DNA of 64,000 nucleotides from Sarcophilus harrisii. Its lineage: Eukaryota; Chordata; Mammalia; Dasyuromorphia; Dasyuridae. A model generated the notes under the pieces. That model saw only the letters and a list, made by a program, of their open reading frames with translations. It ran no database searches and was not told the origin of the DNA. This document shows positions 45,583 to 55,874 of the stretch, one piece after another. A program made the translations under genes and the position numbers. Positions within the stretch are counted from its first letter, which is position 1. The number at the start of each line of letters is the position of its first letter. The stretch is from assembly GCF_902635505.1 (NCBI RefSeq), contig NC_045426.1, positions 565,031,818-565,095,817 on the forward strand, written 5' to 3'.

Positions 45583-45779
45583 AAGGAATCTGTTCTCATG
45601 GAATTTGCAACTTGTTTATTCCAAAACATTCTTGCACTTTTGTGGGCACTCCCCAGGTACTAAGATATACAGAGCACAGTATGTCCTGATTCAAAGAGAT
45701 GTTTTTGTACTTTGCTTCTTTCTGTATGTCAATAAATAACCCTTTGTAAAATTGAATACATGCTAATTATATAAATTAA

Positions 45780-46900
45780 TATCAAGGCATTAATAATTGA
45801 TTAAATGATATTAAATTGATATGGAGGAACTTACCAGATGGGAGGCTTATGAGAAATAGTACTAAAGAAAGATAACCTTTATAAAATGGTGTTTGGACTA
45901 GAAGGTTTTCTAAAAATTTTCCCAGTTTTAAATCTATGATAATACAACTGAAAAGTTGTAGTAATGATTCCAAAGCTTCTCCTTGAAACAAAGGCTCGTG
46001 TTTGTACTATCAACATTGTTCCATTATTATTGTCTGTCTGTAAGTAATAGAACACTATGATCAATGAAGAATTTAAATAGAGATTCACCCAAAAAGTAAT
46101 GGTGAGGTATATGATAGATATGAATATTCTGCAATATGTCACAAATAATAAATTAGGAAGGTAAAGGATGTCATTAAAAATATTTGATTGAAAAAGATTG
46201 GTTGAACATGTAGTGGATATAAAAGATAATTGATAGACAGCCCAACAAAGCTCCTGTCACATTAGATAGAACACTGTAGTGAACTGATGAAAAGACATGG
46301 ACAAGAGCTAGATAGGGTAGATAGCCATGGCTGGTGGCATTGTTGGTGGAAATATTTACCTTAACAAGGTCAATATCCATCTGAATATGATAAAACTGTT
46401 CATAAATTTTATGCTTCTTATAGAGAAGGCAAATATGATCCAAAATGTTTTTTTAAACATCCCTTTATGATTCTGTCTCAATTCATTGTAAAACAGGTTT
46501 ACAGACTGAATATTAAGATTTAATTGGATCTCCATTCTGAGACAGTTCTTATGTCAAAGTAATCTTTACTTACTTGAATCCATACTAGTGGAATGCAAGT
46601 TTTAGTAGGTCCTACACCAAGCGGGAAAGGCTTCAAGTATGAGTTAGTAATATACTATTTGTCCTTGCCTTGAGAAATGATCATGTATCAAGGGGCTCAT
46701 GCCAACGGATGTTGCTGGAGCTTTAGCTGCTCCTGGTACCAACTATCCTGGGCAATGCTGACAATCCTTGGAGATTGGGGAAGCAGTACCAGAGAGAGTG
46801 ACACATTAATAGCATATAAGACCTGTCTTGTTGGAACATCCAGAAGTCTTCCATTTCAGTGAAGACCAAAGTCACAGATATCCTTTGGCCATTTCTGCTT
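45780..46900. other. Unassigned block with repeat-like texture
   Basis: The part at 46190-46440 gives a minus-strand frame containing VKVNISTNNATSHGYLPYLALVHVF-like text. 46670-46870 is more GC-rich ('gctcatgccaacggatgttg'). Both parts look like something I have seen as interspersed DNA, but I cannot name a family. No splice sites or known protein are recognised. Confidence 0.35.
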
Positions 46901-46934
46901 TTTTTAGAAAAGAGTCTATCCCAATAATAATATC

Positions 46935-46955
46935 AATAATAATAATAATAATAAT
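46935..46955. repeat. (AAT)n microsatellite
   Basis: Short run of aat units. Confidence 0.9.
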
Positions 46956-46984
46956 ATCCATCTACTTTGCTGGGGATGATCTTC

Positions 46985-47100
46985 TATGTCTCATCTCCTC
47001 CTAATAGAACATAAGACCTTGGAGAACAAAAATTTACTTTGCTTTTGTACATGTATTTCCTTTGCTTTGCACATAAATGATCAATAATTTTTTTTTTCAT
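46985..47100 (+). mobile_element. L2 3' end
   Basis: 'cctcctaatagaacataaga', 'ccttggagaacaaaaattta' and 'gctttgcacataaatgatca' follow the L2 tail. Confidence 0.6.
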
Positions 47101-47374
47101 TAATCATCAAGGTAGTCACTGGTAATCATTTTGTGTGTATCAGCAACTCAAAAAAATGTTTGGAAGGAGTAGTCACACTATTTGTCTTCGAGCTTTTGAA
47201 ATATTGTTGAAAGAAGAAAAATCACAAGAAGAAAAATAAATATTTAGCTTAATTAGTGTAGAAATAATAATTTTGGCATAAAAATATAAAATGTAAAAAG
47301 AAAAATGAGAATGTATTTCATTTGAAGTTGAACTTATTAAAATCTGCCAAACTCACTACCAAAACTTGCCATTT

Positions 47375-47440
47375 CATTTGAATAAACAATTGTTCAATTG
47401 CCTACAATGTGCAAGGCACTATATAAAACTAGCAGCATTA
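47375..47440 (-). mobile_element. L2 3' end scrap
   Basis: 'attgcctacaatgtgcaagg' and 'cactatataaaactagc' are antisense L2 tail. Confidence 0.5.
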
Positions 47441-47445
47441 TATGT

Positions 47446-47606
47446 AGGTAGGTGTGTGGCACAGTGATTAAAATGTTGGATCTAGAATCAGGAAGACCAG
47501 AATTCAAATCCAGTCACAGACACTTACTAGCTGTGTGACACTGGTTAAGTTACCTAAACTCTGTCTTTCTCAATTTCTTCAACTATAAAATGGGGATAGA
47601 TTTACT
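47446..47606 (+). mobile_element. MIR/Mar1-type SINE
   Basis: 'gtgtggcacagtgattaaaa', 'aatcaggaagaccagaattc', 'tagctgtgtgacactggtta' and 'caactataaaatggggatag' follow. Confidence 0.88.
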
Positions 47607-47614
47607 AAATTTGA

Positions 47615-47995
47615 GGAATCCCTAAGATTTTGTCTTTGTTCTTCTGCTATTTTCTCTTTATACACCCCCTTTAAGACTTTGTTCAATTCATTGACTTTAA
47701 ATATTAATATGTTTATGGATGACTTCACTACCTCTCTAAACTCTCTCCAAAGTTCTAACAGGCATCTCCAAATGCTTATCAGATGCTTTCATCTTCCTTT
47801 GTTCCATTTCTACCTCCAAGATATCAAAACCCATAATTATTTTAATTATTATTATATTAATTATATTATTCTATAATAGAATAAATAATATAAGTATCAT
47901 TATATTAAATAACTCATCTTCCCTCTGAACTGTTTCTCCCTTTGACCTCCATATTTCAGTATATGGTAGCACTATTCTCTCAATCTCAATGGATC
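47615..47995 (+). mobile_element. L2 LINE fragment
   Basis: 'gtctttgttcttctgctatt', 'atgtttatggatgacttcac', 'ctccaaagttctaacaggca' and 'ttctacctccaagatatcaa' follow the L2 ORF 3' part. An AT-rich insertion lies at 47835-47910. Confidence 0.65.
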
Positions 47996-48329
47996 AAGAT
48001 TGAGTCATTTTTAATCTCTTCTTTTAGAGATATTTCACCTATCTATTCTCCCCTCCCCATTCTCACTGCAGTATATGAAAAGGAAGCCACAAAAAATGAA
48101 TTAATATTCATCTTTAGTGAGGACCAAGTTGAAAATAAATAGAATTTTTCTGAGGTTAAGTCATAGCTAGGAAGTAGTCCCTTTCGGTCACAAAGATAGG
48201 CACCCAACCAATATAAACTATAAAGTTTATAGCTTTCTGTAATAGAGTTCAGCAGTCCAGGAACTGGAGAGGATAAAAAAAAATTTGGTGAGAATGACTC
48301 TAGTTTGTATAATGACATTAGTTAAAGAA

Positions 48330-48435
48330 TAGAAGGTCAGTTAGGTACCATTGTGAAGATAACCCTGGTTTATGGATAAAGGAGGCTCATGGATTGTAAT
48401 TCTGCCTCAGATATTTGTTAGGTTTATAAACCTAG
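48330..48435 (+). mobile_element. MIR-type SINE, left part of an interrupted copy
   Basis: 'gtcagttaggtaccattgtg', 'tgtaattctgcctcagatat' and 'aacctagacaaatctcat'. It resumes at 48696 after an inserted SINE. Confidence 0.75.
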
Positions 48436-48695
48436 ACAAATCTCATATACAGTAATTACTCAGTGCCAAACATTGTGCTAAGCACTTTACAATTAGTATC
48501 TCACTAGATCCTCACTACAAACCTGGCAAGTAGCTGCTGTTATTATCCACATTTTACAGATAAAGAAATTGAGGCATATTGAGATTAAGTGACTTGCCCA
48601 GAATCACACAGCTACTCAATGTCTGAAGCTAATTTAAATTCAAGTCTTCCTGAATCTAAACCCAGTATTCTATCCACTGCACCACCTAAATGCCC
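48436..48695 (-). mobile_element. MIR/Mar1-type SINE inserted in another SINE
   Basis: 'gccaaacattgtgctaagca', 'atctcactagatcctcacta', 'cattttacagataaagaaat', 'gtgacttgcccagaatcaca' and 'ctatccactgcaccacctaa' form a full-length antisense copy. The 5-base sequence ctcat appears at both borders and may be its target-site duplication. Confidence 0.88.
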
Positions 48696-48825
48696 CTCAT
48701 CTATAAAATGGGGACAATAGGAATACCTACCTCATAGGGCTATTGCCAGGATTGAATGAGACAATGCATGTTAAGTACCTTGTAAACTTTAAGATATTAT
48801 ATAAATGTTAGCCATTGTTTGAGAG
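48696..48825 (+). mobile_element. MIR-type SINE, right part of the interrupted copy
   Basis: 'ctcatctataaaatggggac', 'acctcatagggctattgcca' and 'atataaatgttagccattgt' continue the copy begun at 48330. Confidence 0.85.
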
Positions 48826-48881
48826 ATGAAAAGATTTAGGATGTTAGGATAGCTTTTGAAATGTCTGACCAAGGTCTAGTA

Positions 48882-48962
48882 TGGTAAGTGAAATGAGATA
48901 AAGGTTCCTTAACAATTAGATCTGGTAAGTGAAATGAGATAAAGGTTCCTTAACAATTAGAT
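48882..48962. repeat. Perfect tandem duplication, period 41
   Basis: The unit begins tggtaagtgaaatgagataa and ends taacaattagat. The two copies are identical by eye, so the duplication is recent or an assembly artefact. Confidence 0.95.
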
Positions 48963-49074
48963 TTTTAAAAACTAGAGTTGGATTGCCTTTATTAGATAAT
49001 GGAATTATTCAGGCAGGGTAGTTCTGTGAGGAAATCATTGAGTTTGCAATTAGAGGGCCTGGAATCCTTGATCT

Positions 49075-50065
49075 GTTAACCTCTCTTCTAGCCTCCAATG
49101 TAATATCTGTAGCTGTCTTTTAGATATTTTGATTTGGATGTTCCATAGACATCTTAAGTTTAACATTTCCAAAATAAACTTAGTATTTTTCCCCAAAACT
49201 TTTCTTTCCTCTTAACTTTCCTATTATTGTCTAGAATACCATATCTCCTCAGTCACCCATGCTCAAAATTTAGGTATAATTTTCAACTCTTCATTATTTT
49301 ATCACCCTCTAGATCCAACCAATGATTAAGTCTTGCCCTTTCTACCTTCATAATTTTTCTAATATATATCCTCTTACCACTTCATTCTTATACTGTTGTA
49401 ATCAGCTTTCTCCTCCTGCCTTAAGTCTCCCACTCCAATTCATCTTTGACTCAATCGTCAATGTGATCTTCCCCAAATGTAGATCTGTTCATATCACCTC
49501 CTCTATGTAATAAACTCTAGTGGTTTCCTATTATCTCCAAGATCAAATATAAAATCCATGTCTGGTTCCCAATCCCAGTGATCTCCTATCACCTCCAAAA
49601 CAGAACAGAAAACTCTGTTTGGCATTTAAATTTAAATCTCCATCCTCCATATTTCCATTTTTTTATACCCTATACTACCCATGGACTGTGGTGTAATGAC
49701 ATTAACCTATAGTGTTCCATGAACAGGACATTCTATCTCCCAACTCTGAGCATTTCCCTTGGCTGGTCCCTTGTCTAGAAAGCTTTCCTTTAGCAATGCT
49801 ATTTCTGCTTTTTTTTTTTTTTTCAATTTTAATTTAAAGTATCATCTTCTCCAAGAAACCTTTCCCCATGTTCCTTGTTCTTAGTGCTTTTCCTCCAAGA
49901 TTATCTCCAATTATCATTAAACTATAATTTGTTTTCATGTAGTTGTCTACCTCATTAAACCTTTGAGGGCAGGGAATGCTTTGTGCATTTCATCGTATCC
50001 TCAGAGCTTAGTACAATGCTGAGCACATAGTAGGCACTTAATTGTTTATTGACCAACTAGCTTTT
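49075..50065 (+). mobile_element. L2 LINE, about 1 kb, most complete sense copy
   Basis: Collinear with L2 from the late ORF to the tail: 'gatgttccatagacatctta', 'caaaataaacttagtatttt', 'caatgattaagtcttgccct', 'gatctgttcatatcacctcc', 'aactctagtggtttcctatt', 'ccttgtctagaaagctttcc' and 'gcacatagtaggcacttaat'. There are many stops and it is ancient. Confidence 0.9.
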
Positions 50066-50227
50066 TATGTCCTGTACTTTCTCAATGTCACATCTTAAAA
50101 CCCTTGGCTTCTTTCAGATCTTGACCCCCTTATAGATGAGACTTTCCTTAATGCTCCCAGCAACCAGTGTTGTACTAATACTCAGCCAAAATATACTTGT
50201 ATTTCTCATATATTTAAATGTGTACAT

Positions 50228-50470
50228 TGTTGTCTGGCAGCTGGATAGCACAATAGAATGCTTAAAGAGTCAGAATGATTCTTCCTCCTCAATTCAAATC
50301 TGGCCTCATACATTTACTAGCTATATGATCCTGGGCAAATCACTTGCTATTTCCTCATATGTACAGTAAGCTAGAGAAGGAAATGATAAATCACTCCAGT
50401 ATCTTTTGCAAGAAAACCCCAAATGGGGTCATGAAGAGTAGGATAGAATTTTAAAAGAACTGAACAACAA
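50228..50470 (+). mobile_element. Mar1 SINE with RTE/BovB-like tail
   Basis: Head 'gtctggcagctggatagcac', core 'tgggcaaatcacttgctatt', tail 'gaaaaccccaaatggggtca' then tgaagagtaggatag and gaacaacaacaaaac. It is full length, and the tail is complete enough to show the RTE-type end. Confidence 0.92.
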
Positions 50471-50577
50471 CAAAACACATTGTCTTTCTCCAATAAATTA
50501 TAAACTCCTTAGAGATAAAGACTGTCTTCTTTTAACCTACTTAGTGCAATTCTTGACACATTATTAAGAACATTTGT

Positions 50578-50705
50578 TCATAGATTTAGTCAGAAAAGGC
50601 CTCAAAGGCTAACTAGACTGCCTAATTTTATTGATGAGGAAATAAACTTACAGAGGGAAAGTGATTTATCCAAGATCACAAGGATAATAAATGACCAGTA
50701 GTAAC
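50578..50705 (-). mobile_element. MIR-related fragment
   Basis: 'tttattgatgaggaaataaa' and 'gtgatttatccaagatcaca' are antisense. Confidence 0.68.
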
Positions 50706-50709
50706 TCAA

Positions 50710-51340
50710 TATAACATTTTATTGATTGAATCTAACTTTCCAGGGCAAATATTTGTTCAACTGTTTGATTTTTTTCCCCCTGGAAATGCACTGATAGTCA
50801 AACATAAAATACAAAGAAGTCCCAGAATATCTATGGAGTTATGGCATCTGATTACATTTAGCACTGTGATTCACTACTTTTTCAAACTAATGATCTATCT
50901 GGAGAGAACAAGAGGTTCTGTTGGGTCAGTAGCCAACAAATCAATCTTCTGGCCACTCTGCTAAAGCCAAACAGTCCTAATTCTGAAGCTGAAGCAGAAA
51001 TTTCAAATATATTTTCAAAAATAGTTGAGAACTTTTGAAAAGATTTGCTATTTTGAACTGTTGTAAAGTTATAAAGAAACTTTTCAAAATATTTTTATGC
51101 TTTGGACTTTATCCATCAAGCTTATGCTTTATCTTGTCCAGAGTCAGACCTTCCCTGGCTATCTCCACATTAGGCTACCTGCTCTCCAGACATCATCCCC
51201 ATTCCCCTCCCACTGGAAGCATGGACTCTGCTCTTGGGATCCTTTATTCTTATATGTGAGCTTTTGCCTAATTTTATTTAGAACTAGGTTTTTATATCAT
51301 CTCTTCTTTTTCTCTCCTGCTTCCTAATCATATATATTCC
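50710..51340. other. Unassigned intergenic sequence
   Basis: 51090-51260 is pyrimidine-rich and could be a decayed L2 ('agagtcagaccttccctggc'), but this is too weak to call. Confidence 0.35.
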
Positions 51341-51344
51341 TAAT

Positions 51345-52710
51345 ATGTTATCTTAAAGAGGCTTTTATTAAAGATACTTGATATAAAGATTGTTTCACAG
51401 TTTTCTGCTTTCCTTGGTTGCATTTTTTGTTTGTGTAAAACCTTATTAATTTATTAAAATCAAAATTATCTATTTTACATTTCATCATGCTCTCTATTTC
51501 TGATTCGATCATGAACTTATAATTGACAACTTCTTCAAGAATTTGGATACTACACTACTTGGTGCATATTTGTTTAGTTTTGATAGTACTTCTTTGTCTA
51601 TCATACTTTTTAGTAAGATGTAGTTTCCTTCCTTATCTCTTTTAATTAGATCTATTTTTGCTTTTACTTTGTCTGAGATCAGGATTGCTTCCCCCACTTA
51701 TTTTTTTTATCTTCAACTGAAGCATAATAGCTGGAAGCAACTTCCAACCTCTTACATTTACTCTGTGTGTCTCTCTGCATCAAGTATGTTTCTTATAAAT
51801 AACAGGTTGTATAATTGTTTTTTTTTTAATCTACTCTGCTGTCCATTTCTTTTTTATGGGATATTTCATCCTAATCACATTCACAATTATAATTACTATT
51901 TCCCACCATCCTATTTTTTTTCCTGTTTATTTTATCTTTTCTTTCACCCTTTCTTTCCATGACACGGTTTTGTTTCTGTTTACCACCTTCCTCTGTTTGC
52001 TCTCTCTTCATCAGTTTCCTTCACCACTCAAAACTCTGGCACCTTTACTTAATCTCCTCCCTTCCTACTTTGCAGTCCAGCAAGATAGACATTGTTCCTC
52101 TTCTGAGTTTGTCTTGATCTTCTCTGTCAACAGAATGACTTTCTAGGGTTAGATTTTTTTTTTTATTCTTTTTCGTTCTTTTTTTTTTTTTCTGGTCTTT
52201 TTCCTTTCTTTTAAATTTAATTTTGCTCTCAGGATGGAAGAGACACTGTGTCAGTGGCTGCAGCCCCTGACTGTTTACCTGATTTTGTTCTCAGGCCCAT
52301 AGGGTTCTCTTGTATATGATGCTCAGGGGATGGGGTGGTCGGTGCTGTAGGAGGTCATGAGGCAGTTTATATGGTGCAGAAGTGGAGTCCTAGTGAGGTA
52401 TCTGATATAGACTGAGGCCAGTGAAGTGTTTATGCATTTCCTGGGCCTACACTAAAGCTCAGTGGAAGATGTCTATTTTCTAGGGCTCATTGTGGCTCTT
52501 GAAGCCAAAATCTGCCATCACCCCTGGGTCTGCTGATGCACATAGGGGATCCTGGTGTTGGTATTTATTTGCTTTACTACACTGGGGTTCAGGATCTCCT
52601 GTTGGTTTGCTGAGGTGGGGCTTGCTGTCCTGGACTGCACTGTAGCTTTTACCGGAGTGAGATAGACCTTTCTTGCCAATATTCAAAATTTCTTGGACTA
52701 AAAGAATTAC
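51345..52710 (-). mobile_element. L1 LINE with 5' end, large internal deletions, antisense
   Basis: Read on the minus strand from the right: a GC-richer 5' UTR-like part (about 52710 to 52160), the ORF1 start zone ('gacagagaagatcaagacaa'), then the ORF2 endonuclease (VNGMNSP-like start near 51870, then MGEAILISDKVKAKIDLIKRDK at 51697-51509), then a jump to the ORF2 3' part at 51505-51345. Most of ORF1 and the reverse transcriptase are missing. It could also be two or three separate L1 pieces. Confidence 0.72.
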
Positions 52711-52713
52711 ATT

Positions 52714-53024
52714 GCATTACAACCTATATTTCTACAGCACCTCCAACATTTATTTTTTTTTTCATCAACTTTGCCAGAATCTCAGTTGTTTTAATTTGCA
52801 ATTTTATTAGTTATTTAGAATATTTTTATGACTATTGATAGTTTCAGTTTTGTCTCTTGAAAACTGTCTATATCCTTTGACCATTTGTTAATTGGGGAAT
52901 GCCTCTTATTCTTATAAATTTGAATTAGTTATTTATATAGCATGGATATGAGATCTTTACTAGAGAAATTTGCTTCAAGGATTTTTTTCCCCCTGTAACT
53001 AATTTCTCTTCTAATATTAGCATG
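52714..53024. repeat. Direct repeat, copy 1 of a ~311-bp local duplication
   Basis: It begins gcattacaacctatatttct and ends ctcttctaatattagcatg. It is about 97% identical by eye to 54866-55179. The first ~26 bases look like the end of an LTR; the rest is antisense L1 ORF2 ('gaccatttgttaattgggga'). Confidence 0.93.
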
Positions 53025-53560
53025 TTTTAATCTATCTTTTTGCTGGTTCTGCCGTTTCAGAATTTTTTCTGGAACTCTCTTTTATGGTTGCTTAGATTTG
53101 AAGATGGAAGCGTTATAGCAGTTTATTGCCTTTCTGTTAATCTTTTAAAAATAGAGATGCAAGGAGTTTTATAGTAATGGAATATTGCATGATTTTTCAG
53201 ATGAAGTCACTGCTTAATTATTTTACTTGGCTAAAAGCGACCTCTCATGGAGGGAGGATAATCTGTAAATGTTTGCAATATAAAAACAAAACACATCAGT
53301 AAAATTCTAAAATGTCAAAACAAAATACTTGGAACAAAAATGCAAATACATAGTAAAACAAAACAAATGTTCATATTAACAATTCCCAAAAATGAATGTT
53401 TCATTTAAACCTGGGCTACTCTTTGGTGATCTGAGCATTTGGTGATACCTTTTTATCATCTGAAGTCATAGTTGATCACTGCACTGATCAGAGTTCTATC
53501 TTTCAAAATTTATCTTATATATATAATGTTGCTATTTTATATATTGTCCTTTTGGTTTTT
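53025..53560. other. Unassigned intergenic sequence
   Basis: No repeat recognised between duplication copy 1 and the next L1. Confidence 0.4.
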
Positions 53561-53601
53561 TCCTTTTTTTACTTCATATTACTCCATACAAATCTTTCCA
53601 G

Positions 53602-53754
53602 GTTGGGGCATCTAGGTAGTACAGTGGATAATCTACCAGTCCTGAAGTCAGGAGGACCTGAGTTCAAATCTGGTCTTGGACATTTATCACTTCCTTGCTG
53701 TGTGATCCTGAGTAAGTCACTTAACCCCAATTGCCTCAGGGGGGGGGGAAAAAA
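53602..53754 (+). mobile_element. Short marsupial SINE with target-site duplication
   Basis: 'ggggcatctaggtagtacag' to 'ccccaattgcctcag' followed by G10 and A6. It is flanked by ctttccag at 53594-53601 and 53755-53762. The G run before the A tail is unusual. Confidence 0.95.
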
Positions 53755-53980
53755 CTTTCCAGATTTCTCTGAATCTTTTTCTTTCATCATTTGTTACAAT
53801 GCAATGGTATATTCCATTAAAATCATATGCCATAAATTTGTCCAGCTATTTCCCAATTGATTTTCACCTTCTAAGGTGCCAGTTTTTTTCACTACAAAAG
53901 GAGCCAATATAAATATTTCTTACTTTCTTTGATCTCTTTTGATCTAGTAGTAGCATTTCTGGGTCAAAAAGTATAACCAG

Positions 53981-54117
53981 GGCAGCGAGGTAGATAAAGT
54001 AACAGCCCTGAAGTCAGGAGTACCTGAGTTCAAATCTGACCTCAGACACTTAACATGTCCTAGCTGTGTGACCCTGGGCAAATCACTGAACCCCAAGTGC
54101 CTCAGAAAAAAAAAAGA
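53981..54117 (+). mobile_element. Short marsupial SINE with target-site duplication
   Basis: 'ggcagcgaggtagataaagt' to 'ccccaagtgcctcag' plus an A-rich tail. It is flanked by ataaccag at 53973-53980 and 54118-54125. Confidence 0.95.
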
Positions 54118-54217
54118 ATAACCAGTTTAGTTACTTTGAGAGCATAGTTCCAAATTGCTTTCTAGAATAAAAAGACCGACTCACAGAGCTACCAACAGAA
54201 TACTAGTGTATTTATTC

Positions 54218-54465
54218 ACTTGTTGTTGTTTTTCAGTCTTTTTCAGTAGTATCTGACTCTTCATGACCCCATTTGGGGTTTTCTTGTCAGATACTGGAGG
54301 AGTTGACCATTTCTTTCTCCAATTCATTGTACAGGTGAGGAAACTGAGGCAACAGGGACCAGTGATTTGCTCAGGATCACATGGCTGTCTGAGGCCAGAT
54401 TTGAATTTGAAAAAAAAGTCTTCCTGTTTCCAGCTTCAGCACTCTATCTACTCTATGTCATATCT
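54218..54465 (-). mobile_element. Mar1 SINE with RTE/BovB-like tail
   Basis: 'cttgttgttgtttttcagtc', 'catgaccccatttggggttt', 'caggtgaggaaactgaggca' and 'cagcactctatctactctat' are antisense and full length. Confidence 0.92.
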
Positions 54466-54541
54466 ATGTCAGCCAATGATAAATAATGTGACTAGTATAA
54501 TCCCAGACTCACTCCCCATTTTTAGGCTCTAGATAGAATGG

Positions 54542-54891
54542 TGTTGTTAGGAGTAATTTTCCTACTTCTCTATTCCTTATTCCCAGTTCCATGTTCCTCA
54601 TTCCTCTTCCTTATTAGGTAATCTAGAAAATATCTGCATTTTATTAATCCTATAGATAACAGAACAGTCTCATCATAATCATACTCTCTCTGTCTCAAAT
54701 GACACATAAGGTAAAGCCTTGAGCTGTCTGAGCTTTTATTGGAGTATGGATCTCCTACCCCTCTGCTAATAGCAGCTGTTTTCTATTTTCCTTTGTAAGT
54801 AGCAATAAAGATTGTTAAAGCTACCTCTATGTTTTTTATCTAGACTTTTCATCCGGACTGTTTCTGCATTACAACCTATATTTCTACAGCA
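54542..54891 (+). mobile_element. Solo LTR of an endogenous retrovirus (fossil)
   Basis: About 350 bases starting TG and ending CA, with a polyadenylation signal near 54805 and U5-like sequence after it. The right end abuts L1 sequence. No internal retroviral genes are beside it. The family is not identified and the left border is uncertain. It is younger than the L1 it interrupts. Confidence 0.5.
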
Positions 54892-55179
54892 CCTCCCACA
54901 TTTGTTATTTTTTTTCCATCAACTTTGCCAGAATCTCAGTTGTTTTAATTTGCAATTTTATTAGTTATTTAGAATATTTTTATGACTATTGATAGTTTCA
55001 GTTTTGTCTCTTGAAAACTGTCTATATCCTTTGACTATTTGTTAATTGGGGAATGACTCTTATTCTTATAAATTTGAATTAGTTATTTATATAGCATGGA
55101 TCTGAGATTTTTACTAGAGAAATTTGCTTCAAAGATTTTTTTTCCCCCTGTAACTAATTTCTCTTCTAATATTAGCATG
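54866..55179. repeat. Direct repeat, copy 2 of the ~311-bp local duplication
   Basis: It matches 52714-53024 with under a dozen differences by eye. It spans the last ~26 bases of the LTR and the adjoining antisense L1, so this is the original location and 52714-53024 the derived one. Confidence 0.93.
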
Positions 55180-55540
55180 CAGTTCTAAGCTTAAGTGGCT
55201 TCCTACATTTGATTTTGAAGTGCTGATAAAAGGTCTGACTACCCCAAATCTACCCCATCATCATAGAATTTAATTAGCTCATAGAAATCCTTTTTAAAAA
55301 TGCAAATACCCATGAGACTACCAGAGCCCCATTAAGTCATTTAGTCAGTTACCTCAAAATCCCAAAGGAATGACACCAACAAGAAGCAGTGGCTTAGTGG
55401 GGAAAATAAAAAGGGGGGAGGAAAAGTCAGGAAATTATGGTAAAGAGTGAACAATGATTTGAAAGATGGAAACCTAGAGTCTAAAAGAAAACATGATGGC
55501 ATCAACAGATATAAGAAAGTCAGGCGGAGGGTTTAGCAAG
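55180..55540. other. Unassigned intergenic sequence
   Basis: Nothing recognised. Confidence 0.4.
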
Positions 55541-55544
55541 AAAG

Positions 55545-55640
55545 AGAGTTATAAGGATCAAATGAGATAACATGAACACACAATGCTTTGCAATCTTAAA
55601 GCATTAAATACATCCTAGCTATTTTAATACTTATTTTTAT
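55545..55640 (+). mobile_element. MIR/Mar1 3' end
   Basis: 'ggatcaaatgagataacatg', 'atgctttgcaatcttaaagc' and 'attaaatacatcctagctat' follow. Confidence 0.72.
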
Positions 55641-55654
55641 TTTAAGTTCATTTA

Positions 55655-55775
55655 GAGGCATGTTGAATTGACATGCCTGTGGAACATTCAGGTAATGATG
55701 TCCAGCAGCCAACTGAGAATACAGGACAGGAGCTCAGAGAGAAGACCTGAACATAGATTTTTAGTCTTACATACA
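55655..55775 (-). mobile_element. L2 LINE fragment
   Basis: 'catgttgaattgacatgcct', 'gtggaacattcaggtaatga' and 'ggagctcagagagaagacct' are antisense L2 ORF. Confidence 0.72.
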
Positions 55776-55874
55776 GAAAATAGTTGAAATCAGAGGCAAT
55801 CCTGTTATCTGAATCACATATCAGGATGCATGGTATGACTCTGAGAATTATTATTTAAAGAGGCAGAGTTTATA

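Larger units (their letters stand above)
53562..54215 (-). mobile_element. L1 LINE 3' part, antisense, host to two SINEs
   Basis: 'cttcatattactccatacaa', 'cagatttctctgaatctttt', 'cccaattgattttcaccttc', 'gtagcatttctgggtcaaaa', 'gcatagttccaaattgcttt' and 'agctaccaacagaatactag' are collinear antisense L1. SINEs interrupt it at 53602 and 53981. It probably continues at 54892-55179 beyond a Mar1 and an LTR. Confidence 0.85.

Noticed and set aside
54263-54532. An 89-codon plus frame.
   Set aside because: It crosses a Mar1 SINE in antisense and has no protein resemblance.
52714-55179. The two 311-bp direct repeats taken as the two LTRs of one element.
   Set aside because: Most of each repeat is antisense L1 coding sequence. 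The ends are not TG/CA, and the interior is a mixture of unrelated L1 and SINE insertions.
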